NCBI GenBank assembly: GCA_003138355.1
Contig: PLFX01000043.1
Location: 138,273-202,272 of the forward strand
Direction: 5' to 3'
Length of the DNA stretch: 64,000 nucleotides
From: Solirubrobacterales bacterium
GTDB lineage: Bacteria > Actinomycetota > Thermoleophilia > Solirubrobacterales > Solirubrobacteraceae
Shown: piece after piece, positions 57,736 to 64,000 of the stretch
Position numbering within the stretch: position 1 is the stretch's first letter
Layout: each line of letters begins with the position of its first letter
Translations under genes and position numbers: made by a program
The notes under the pieces: generated by a model
The model's database searches: none
Told to the model about the DNA's origin: nothing
What the model saw: only the letters and a program-made list of their open reading frames with translations

Positions 57736-58604
57736 TGCGCGCCGACCTTCAGTCCCACTCGCGTCATTCGGATGGCCAGCTCGAGCCGGCAGCGGTCGTG
57801 GAGCTCGCCGCGGCGGCCGGCGTCGAGCTCTTCGCTTTGAGCGACCACGACACGGTCGATGGCGTCGACGAGGCGCTGGCGGCGGCCCAGCGCTTCGGCC
57901 TCGCGTTGTTGCCGGCGACAGAGATATCGGCCGTCGACGCCGATTACGAGGACCTGCACGTGCTGGGTTACGGGATCAACCACGGCGATCCGCTGTTGCT
58001 CGAACGCCTCGCCGGCGCCCGCGCAGATCGCGAGCTGCGCGCCGAGCGGATGGCGGCCAAGCTTGGCGAGCTCGGCTTCGCGGTCGACGATGCGCCGCTC
58101 GCCGCTCGCCGGTCCGCAGGCAAGCCGCTCGGGCGCCCCCATCTCGCCGCGGCCGTGCTGGGGCATCCCGCGAACGCCGAGCGGCTGCGAAGCGAGGGGC
58201 ATGAGGATGTCTCCTCGTTCATTCCCGCATACCTGATTCCCGGCGCCCCGGCCTACTCGGGGAGAACGCGACCGACGATCGCGCAGGCGATCGGCTGGAT
58301 CCACGACGCGGGCGGCCTCGCGATCTGGGCGCACCCGTTCTGGGACATCGACGCGGACGCCGAAGTGCTCGCGGCGATCGACCGTTACGTCGCGGCCGGC
58401 CTGGACGGCATCGAGTGCTTCTATCCGACGCACGACGAGCACCAGGCCTTGCTGCTCGCGGATCGCTGCGCCAAGCTCGATCTGCTCACGACTCCCTCCT
58501 CGGATTTCCACGGCCCCGGTCACCGGCTATTCGGCTCGTTCCTCGCCTACTCGCTGTACGGGCGCACGGCACAGCTCGGCGCACTCGTGCCCGACAACGT
58601 CTGA
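57735..58604 (+). CDS. PHP-domain metal-dependent phosphoesterase
   Basis: The 289-residue protein has the PHP metal motifs: DLQSHSRHSDGQLEP (HxH), FALSDHDTVDGVDEAL, LPATEISAV, then the inserted helical region, GLAIWAHPFW, LDGIECFYPTHDE and SSDFHGPG. This pattern fits the TrpH/YciV-type 5'-3' exonuclease and nucleoside-3',5'-bisphosphate phosphatase group. The ATG overlaps the tiny upstream gene stop. It is followed by the secreted arylsulfotransferase-like gene after about 100 bp. Confidence 0.9.
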   Translation: MRADLQSHSRHSDGQLEPAAVVELAAAAGVELFALSDHDTVDGVDEALAAAQRFGLALLPATEISAVDADYEDLHVLGYGINHGDPLLLERLAGARADRELRAERMAAKLGELGFAVDDAPLAARRSAGKPLGRPHLAAAVLGHPANAERLRSEGHEDVSSFIPAYLIPGAPAYSGRTRPTIAQAIGWIHDAGGLAIWAHPFWDIDADAEVLAAIDRYVAAGLDGIECFYPTHDEHQALLLADRCAKLDLLTTPSSDFHGPGHRLFGSFLAYSLYGRTAQLGALVPDNV

Positions 58605-58706
58605 CAACATTCGCTAACGTGCCTCAACGGAGGGCAACATTCCCCGGACGCGTTGGCTAGCGCTCGAGGGCCGGAGGGGGACCGGCGCCCCAGGCCCAAA
58701 CAGAGC

Positions 58707-60614
58707 ATGAGATCCGTGAGCACGCGCCTTCTCGCCGGGACGGCGGCGACCGTCTTCGCTGGCGTTGGCCTGCTCGTCGCGAGCGCGCTCGCAAGCGCCG
58801 CCACAACCGCGCCAAGCTGCCTTCCGCGCGCCGTGAACGCGAGCGCGCAGCTCGCGGGCACGCACGTGCTCGTCACGCCGGGCCCGGGCACGGGCACGGC
58901 CGACCCGCACACCCAGATCAGCTTTCTCGGCGTGCCGAGCGGCGCGATCAAGGGCGTCCGCGCGGTCGGCAGCCAGAGCGGCAGCCATCCCGGCGCGCTG
59001 CGTCCCTACTCGCAGGGCGACGGCGCAAGCTTCGTGCCGAGCAAGCCGTTCACCGCGGGCGAGCGCGTGAACGTCGCGGCGCAGGTTGGCGGCAAGCACG
59101 TGACATTCAGCTTCGGCGTCGATACGCCATGGTCGACCGCGGGCGTCGGTCCCTTCCCGAACCCGACGCCACCGCCGAGCGACTACCAGACCTTCGTCAC
59201 CTTGCCGGGCGTGCAGGCGCCGATCCTCAGCGTCACGGCAAGCGACCGCGATCCGGCGGCCGGCGACATCTTCACGAGCAATGGGCCCGGTCCGGGCCGC
59301 TACGGGCCGCTGATCTATAGCGCGCAAGGCCGCCTGATCTGGTTCGACCAACTCGCCGGCGGGCTCGTCGCCGACGACGTGAACGTGCAGACATACGCAG
59401 GGCAGCGGGATCTGACCTTCTGGGAGGGCCGGGTCATCACGCTCGGCTATGGCAACGGCGCCGACCTGATCCTCAACCGGCACTACCAGACAGTCGCGAC
59501 CGTCAGAGCCGGCAACGGCATCGAGGCCGACCTGCACGAGTTCCAGCTGGCGCCGAAGGGGATCGCCTACGTGAGCGCGTACAACCCGATCCGCTGCAAC
59601 CTCCACTCGGCGAGCGGGCCCGCCAACGGCGTGATCCTCGATGCGACGTTCGAGGAACTCGACGTCAAGACCGGGCTCGTGCGCTTCGAATGGCACTCCC
59701 TGGACCACGTCAACGTCAACGACTCCGAGACCTCACCGCCCCTGAGTCGGGCCTGGGACTGGTTCCATCTCAACTCGATCGACCCCGAGCCGAACGGAAA
59801 CATCTTCATCTCCGCACGCAACACCTGGGCGGGCTACCAGATCGACGGTGCGACCGGTCGGATCCTGTGGACGCTCGGCGGCCTGGCGAGCTCGTTCAAG
59901 ATGGGCCCCGGCACGCAGACGGCATGGCAGCACGACGGGCGGATCCTGCCGGACGGGCAGGTCACGTTCTTCGACGACGGCTCAGATCCGCCGGAGCTCA
60001 ACCGTGGCGGCGGGCGCAATCCCGATTACGCGCAGGGACGCGGCGTTCGCATCGCGCTCGACCTCTCGCGACACACCGCGACGCTGGTCGCGGCCTATGA
60101 CCACCCCGGCGAGCCGCTGCTCGCTGGTAGCCAGGGCAACGTCCAGACGCTGCCGGGCGACAACACGCTCATCGCCTTTGGCGGCGTCCCCCAGATCACC
60201 GAGCTCGGACGCAGCGGGACGGTGCTGTTCGACGCACACCTCCCCTACGACATGATCTTCTACCGCGCCTACCGCGCGCCGTGGAGTGGGCAGCCGGCCA
60301 CGCGGCCTGCCGTCGCCGCCAATCTCAACAACGTCGGCGAGACGATCGTGCGCATGAGCTGGAACGGCGCCACGGACGTCGCCGCCTGGCGCGTCCTGGC
60401 CGGGGCAAGCGCCGGCTCTCTCACCGTGAAGGCACACGTGCCCGACAGCGGCTTCGAGAGCTCAGCCGAGCTCGTCGGCGGCGACGGCTACGGCGCCCTC
60501 GGCAAGCTTGCCTACGTTGCCGTACAGGCGCTCGGCGCAAGCGGCCGGGTGCTTGCCACATCACCCACCGTGCGGATCGCAAGCTACGCGAGCGCCGACC
60601 CAGTGCGCGGATGA
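58707..60614 (+). CDS. secreted arylsulfotransferase-like protein
   Basis: The 635-residue protein has a signal peptide (RLLAGTAATVFAGVGLLVASALASAA), an N-terminal domain of about 120 residues, an arylsulfotransferase-like (ASST, beta-propeller) core (about 150-530) and a C-terminal beta-sandwich (about 540-625). Core marks are WDWFHLNSIDPEPNGNIFISARNTWAGYQID, TGRILWTLGG, AWQHDGRILPDG and FDDG. The His in FHLNSID corresponds to a conserved position of the family. It shares its C-terminal domain with the fusion protein encoded downstream. Substrate and acceptor are unknown; the family includes aryl sulfate transferases. Confidence 0.88.
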   Translation: MRSVSTRLLAGTAATVFAGVGLLVASALASAATTAPSCLPRAVNASAQLAGTHVLVTPGPGTGTADPHTQISFLGVPSGAIKGVRAVGSQSGSHPGALRPYSQGDGASFVPSKPFTAGERVNVAAQVGGKHVTFSFGVDTPWSTAGVGPFPNPTPPPSDYQTFVTLPGVQAPILSVTASDRDPAAGDIFTSNGPGPGRYGPLIYSAQGRLIWFDQLAGGLVADDVNVQTYAGQRDLTFWEGRVITLGYGNGADLILNRHYQTVATVRAGNGIEADLHEFQLAPKGIAYVSAYNPIRCNLHSASGPANGVILDATFEELDVKTGLVRFEWHSLDHVNVNDSETSPPLSRAWDWFHLNSIDPEPNGNIFISARNTWAGYQIDGATGRILWTLGGLASSFKMGPGTQTAWQHDGRILPDGQVTFFDDGSDPPELNRGGGRNPDYAQGRGVRIALDLSRHTATLVAAYDHPGEPLLAGSQGNVQTLPGDNTLIAFGGVPQITELGRSGTVLFDAHLPYDMIFYRAYRAPWSGQPATRPAVAANLNNVGETIVRMSWNGATDVAAWRVLAGASAGSLTVKAHVPDSGFESSAELVGGDGYGALGKLAYVAVQALGASGRVLATSPTVRIASYASADPVRG

Positions 60615-60767
60615 TCAGTAGCCCGTGGAGCCTGAGCGCGGCTTGTGGGTGCCGCTCGAGGAGCTGTGCTTGGAATGCGAGGGGTGGTTCCCGCCGCCGC
60701 AGCCCCCGACCAGGACGCCGGTCGCGAACGCAGCCAGTGCCAGCCCCAATGCCAGTGCACGTCTCAC
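60615..60767 (-). CDS. small lipoprotein
   Basis: A 50-codon frame on the minus strand from GTG 60767 gives MRRALALGLALAAFATGVLVGGCGGG, a signal with lipobox LVGGC, then a short Ser/His/Gly-rich tail (NHPSHSKHSSSSGTHKP). This is a typical tiny lipoprotein with a His/Ser-rich mature part, possibly metal-binding. It occupies the gap between the two arylsulfotransferase-type genes on the opposite strand and its stop abuts the stop of the upstream gene. Confidence 0.65.
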   Translation of the reverse strand: MRRALALGLALAAFATGVLVGGCGGGNHPSHSKHSSSSGTHKPRSGSTGY

Positions 60768-60840
60768 AGTGCCGGGATGCTAGCAACGTGATCTCGCACG
60801 TCGGCTATCGTCGCGCCTCGATCCGACGGGTGGTCGCGCG

Positions 60841-63801
60841 ATGAGCATCAAGCTTCCGACACGCCCGCGACGCGCTCAGACGCCCGACGAGCAGGCCTCT
60901 GACGCCCACCTCGGCTGGGTCCTCACGGTCTGCTGCATCGCCCAGTTCATGGTGATCCTCGACCTGAGCATCATCAACGTCGCGTTGCCGTCGATCCAGC
61001 TCAGCCTCGGCTTCCCTTCGGCCGAGCTCCAGTGGGTCATCGACGCGTACACGATCACCTTCGCCGGCTTCCTGCTGTTCGCTGGGCGCATGGCGGACCA
61101 CTACGGCCAGCGGCTGATGTTCGTCATCGCGCTTGTCGCCTTCTCGCTCGCCTCGCTCGTCGGCGGCCTGGCGCCCGATCGCCTCGTGCTGATCGGCGCC
61201 CGTGCCGGCCAGGGCCTCGCCGGGGCGCTGATGGCGGCCTGCTCGCTCGCGATAATCACCTCCTCGTACCCGCCCGGACCGCGCCTGCACCGCGCAGTCG
61301 GCACCTGGGCGGCGATGAACGGCCTCGGTGGCGCTGCCGGCGTGCTCTTCGGCGGGATCATCACGCAAGCGCTCACGTGGCGCTGGATATTCCTCATCAA
61401 CCCCCCGATCGGGCTCGCCACCGCCGTCATCGCAGCAGCGGTCGTCGCGGAGCGCCGCCGCGCGAAGCCCGCCCGCTTCGACCTCGCGGGCGCGCTCACG
61501 CTAACCGCGGGGCAGATGCTGCTGGTCTACGGCGTGGTCGAGGCGGGCCTCGTGGGCTGGAGCACGAGCACCGCGCTCATCCCGTTGATCCTCGGCATCG
61601 TCCTGATGGTCGTGTTCGTCGTGATCGAGACGCGATTCGCTACCGCGCCGCTGATCCCATTCAAGGATCTGACGCTGCCGCTCCAGATCGCGAACAGCGT
61701 CGTGCTGCTGTTCAGCGCCGCGCTCTTCCCGATGTGGCTCGTCGCCTCGCTCTACCTACAGCAGGTGCTCGGTCTGTCGCCACTGGACACGGGGCTGATC
61801 TTCCTACCGATGACGCTGACGATCATGGTCTGCGCGTCGCGTGCCGGACGGCTCGTCGCGGCATTTGGCGTCAAGCCCGTGCTCACCGGCGGCCTCTTGA
61901 TGCTGACGACCGGGCTGTTGCTGCTAGCACGGGTCGGCGCGAGCGGAAGCGGGCTCGTCTACATCATGGTGCCGGGGATCCTGACCGCCGCCGGCATCGC
62001 GATGTCGATCGTGCCCTCGACGATCGCGGCGACGCAGGGCGCCAGAGAAGGCCAGGCGGGCCTCGCCTCGGGCCTCGTGAACACCTCGCGCCAGGTCGGC
62101 GGCGGCCTCGGCATCGCGATCCTCATCACGCTCGCGACCCAGCACAGCTCCCATCTGATCGGCGCCGGGGTGTCGGTCAACCAGTCGCTCACGGACGGCT
62201 TCAGGCTTGCATTTCACGTCGCGGCGGGCCTCGCCGGCGCGGCGCTGCTGGTCACGCTGCTCGCCGTCCCGGGTCCCGCGGCGGAGCTCCGATCGAAGGC
62301 GCGCGTCATCGGCGTCACGTTCGCCGCGATCGTCGCGATCTTCGCGGCGGGCGACATCGCGTTCGGCAACTCGAAGGGGGCGCCGCTCGGCGCGTACAAG
62401 CTCGCCGACACCTATAGCTACATCTCGGCGCCAGGCCTGCACCCGCCGAAGATCACGCACGACGTGCCGACGCAACGCTCGAAGCTCGCGCCCGGCTACA
62501 TCTTCATGGCGAACGGCTACGACCTCAACTCCCCGCCGATGACCGGTCAGAGCGGGCCGCTCATCCTCGACAACTCACTGCACCCGGTCTGGTTCAAGCC
62601 GGTCCCGACGAAGGTGATCGCCGAGAACCTGGAGCCGCAGACCTATGACGGCAAGCCCGCCCTCTCGTGGTGGCAGGGGATCGTCACGAACACGGGCGCG
62701 ACCGTGACCGGCGAGGACATCGTCGTCAACGACCACTACCAGACCGTGGCGAAGCTGCACGGAGCCGACGGTTGGGTCCTGACGCTGCACGAGATGATCA
62801 TCCGTGGCAACGACGCGTGGGTCACCGCGAACAAGAACATCCCGCGCAACCTCGCAAGCGAGGGCGGCGCCTACAACGGCGCGCTGATCGACTCGGCGGT
62901 CCAGGAGTACAACCTGAAGACCGGCAAGCTCCTCTTCAATTGGGACGCGCTGAAGCACATCCCGGTAGGCGACTCCTACGCGACGATCCCGACCAACGGG
63001 TTCCCGTGGGACACCTACCACGTCAACTCGATCGACGTGCTCGGGAACGGCACCTTCCTCGTCTCGATGCGCGACACGTGGGCCGCGTATCTGGTCGACA
63101 TCAAGACCGGCAGGATCATCTGGGAGCTCGGCGGCAAGCACACGAGCTTCAGCTTCGGTCCCGGCGCGCTCTTCGAGTGGCAGCACGATGTGAAACTCGC
63201 CCCCCACGGCCTCGTGACCGTCTTCGACGACCACTGCTGCCAGCTCACAGGCGGGGGCACATACGTGCCCCCGACCGGCGCGTCGCGCTCACTCGTCCTG
63301 CGTCTGAATCAGGCGCACCGCACGGCGAACCTCGTCGCGGACTACGGTGCGGGACAGTTCCCGGCGGTCGACTACATGGGCGACACGCAGCTCCTGCAGC
63401 GCGGCAACGTGTTCGTCGGCTGGGGCTCTGCACCGTACTTCTCCGAGTTCCACAACGGCGGCAAGGCGCAGCCGCTGCTCGACGGAGTGCTCCCGGGCTC
63501 GGATCTCAGCTACCGCACGCTGCGCGAGCCGTGGGTCGGGCTCCCGCTCTACCCCCCGGTGGGCGCAGTGCGCCGCCACGGCGGGCGTACGGTCGTCTAC
63601 GCGAGCTGGAACGGCGACACGCAGGTCACGGCCTGGCGCGTGCTCGCAGGCCCGAGCGCCGGCCGGTTGACGGCGCTCGCGAGCGCGCCCAAGGACGGCT
63701 TCGAAACCGCGATCGCTCTGCCCCGAAGCGAGCAAATGCTCGAAGTCCAGGCGCTCAACGCCGCCGGCAAGGTGCTCGGGACATCCAAACCGTTTGCATA
63801 G
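60841..63801 (+). CDS. DHA2 MFS transporter fused to an arylsulfotransferase-like domain
   Basis: One continuous 986-residue frame encodes two proteins in one. Residues 1-480 are a DHA2 (EmrB/QacA-type) transporter with 14 helices: MVILDLSIINVALPSIQ, GRMADHYGQRLMF, GARAGQGLAGALMAA, FLINPPIG. Residues 489-508 (RVIGVTFAAIVAIFAAGDIAF) form one more helix. Residues 515-900 are an ASST-like propeller (DTYHVNSIDVLGNGTFLVSMRDTWAAYLVDI, TGRIIWELGG, EWQHDVKLAP), and 910-980 a beta-sandwich like that of the preceding gene. Fourteen helices put the C-terminus inside; the extra helix would place the ASST domain outside. I infer a gene fusion at a former signal anchor. Confidence 0.93.
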   Translation: MSIKLPTRPRRAQTPDEQASDAHLGWVLTVCCIAQFMVILDLSIINVALPSIQLSLGFPSAELQWVIDAYTITFAGFLLFAGRMADHYGQRLMFVIALVAFSLASLVGGLAPDRLVLIGARAGQGLAGALMAACSLAIITSSYPPGPRLHRAVGTWAAMNGLGGAAGVLFGGIITQALTWRWIFLINPPIGLATAVIAAAVVAERRRAKPARFDLAGALTLTAGQMLLVYGVVEAGLVGWSTSTALIPLILGIVLMVVFVVIETRFATAPLIPFKDLTLPLQIANSVVLLFSAALFPMWLVASLYLQQVLGLSPLDTGLIFLPMTLTIMVCASRAGRLVAAFGVKPVLTGGLLMLTTGLLLLARVGASGSGLVYIMVPGILTAAGIAMSIVPSTIAATQGAREGQAGLASGLVNTSRQVGGGLGIAILITLATQHSSHLIGAGVSVNQSLTDGFRLAFHVAAGLAGAALLVTLLAVPGPAAELRSKARVIGVTFAAIVAIFAAGDIAFGNSKGAPLGAYKLADTYSYISAPGLHPPKITHDVPTQRSKLAPGYIFMANGYDLNSPPMTGQSGPLILDNSLHPVWFKPVPTKVIAENLEPQTYDGKPALSWWQGIVTNTGATVTGEDIVVNDHYQTVAKLHGADGWVLTLHEMIIRGNDAWVTANKNIPRNLASEGGAYNGALIDSAVQEYNLKTGKLLFNWDALKHIPVGDSYATIPTNGFPWDTYHVNSIDVLGNGTFLVSMRDTWAAYLVDIKTGRIIWELGGKHTSFSFGPGALFEWQHDVKLAPHGLVTVFDDHCCQLTGGGTYVPPTGASRSLVLRLNQAHRTANLVADYGAGQFPAVDYMGDTQLLQRGNVFVGWGSAPYFSEFHNGGKAQPLLDGVLPGSDLSYRTLREPWVGLPLYPPVGAVRRHGGRTVVYASWNGDTQVTAWRVLAGPSAGRLTALASAPKDGFETAIALPRSEQMLEVQALNAAGKVLGTSKPFA

Positions 63802-63883
63802 CTTGTTAGGATTCTTCATAGGATCTTAAGCGAACGCAACAAAGTGCGGTACCGCGCAACCCTGGCAGGATCACGCGTGTCCT

Positions 63884-64000
63884 ATGCCTACGAAGATGCT
63901 TAGAGCGAGCTACGACCCGATCGAGCCGGCCTGTGAGCGCTCCGCGCTGAAGCTCGTCCCAGGCACCGGTCTCTCGGCGCATTTGCGTGCGCTTGAGTCT
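63884..64000 (+). CDS. partial gene at the window end, unknown
   Basis: An open frame of 39 codons runs from ATG 63884 off the end of the window: MPTKMLRASYDPIEPACERSALKLVPGTGLSAHLRALES. It has no recognisable motif yet. About 80 bp of relatively AT-rich sequence upstream, after the fusion gene stop, could be its promoter. There is only a weak ribosome site, so the start is tentative. Confidence 0.4.
   Translation, partial: MPTKMLRASYDPIEPACERSALKLVPGTGLSAHLRALES

Overview
The window comes from a very GC-rich bacterial chromosome. The gene content points to an actinobacterium, most likely class Thermoleophilia (Solirubrobacterales-like). It carries an F420 biosynthesis cluster (npdG-cofD-cofC-cofE), a DipZ-type CcdA/thioredoxin fusion, GTP-dependent PEP carboxykinase, paralogous arylsulfotransferase-like proteins, abundant GTG/TTG starts, and several genes with a TANNNT -10 element only 6-8 nt before the start codon (leaderless style). 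This placement is inference from gene content; no rRNA is present to confirm it.

Region 1 (1-16 kb) is loose and partly decayed: a serine hydrolase, a rhamnose mutarotase, a TetR/YceI pair with two matching palindromic operators, an ECF sigma factor with a coupled membrane partner, small secreted proteins, and many broken genes. The broken genes are fragments of an F420/NADP reductase-like protein, a GNAT acetyltransferase, an SRA-like head of a McrA-type nuclease, a DHA2 transporter and a plasmid-type HUH Rep protein beside tRNA-Trp. It looks like old mobile-element territory.

Region 2 (15.6-29.2 kb) holds a patatin, ApbE, a GT39 glycosyltransferase and a complete alpha-galactoside uptake and breakdown locus. 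That locus is LacI regulator, solute-binding protein, two permeases, a DUF624 membrane protein and a MsmK/UgpC-type ATPase on the minus strand, divergent from a GH36 alpha-galactosidase. Two identical 12-bp palindromes lie in the divergent promoter, and two strong hairpins separate the binding-protein gene from the permease genes.

Region 3 (29.3-44 kb) has two head-to-head tRNA-Leu genes, an inositol-monophosphatase-like gene, the F420 operon, a second LacI regulator with a divergent MFS exporter and three shared operators, a methyltransferase containing a perfect 19-bp hairpin, and a DtxR/NRAMP metal operon. It ends with YgfZ, ClpS and an MBL hydrolase.

Region 4 (44-57.5 kb) holds MeaB, a PadR-DrrA-DrrB-like export operon, DipZ, BioA, a zinc-ribbon protein, a glycogen-debranching-type glucosidase with a GT4 transferase, and PckG.

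Region 5 (57.5-64 kb) has a tiny secreted peptide coupled to a PHP phosphoesterase, then a secreted arylsulfotransferase-like protein. It ends with a 986-residue protein that fuses a DHA2 multidrug-type transporter to an arylsulfotransferase-like domain through what looks like an added fifteenth membrane helix. This fusion is the most unusual gene in the window.
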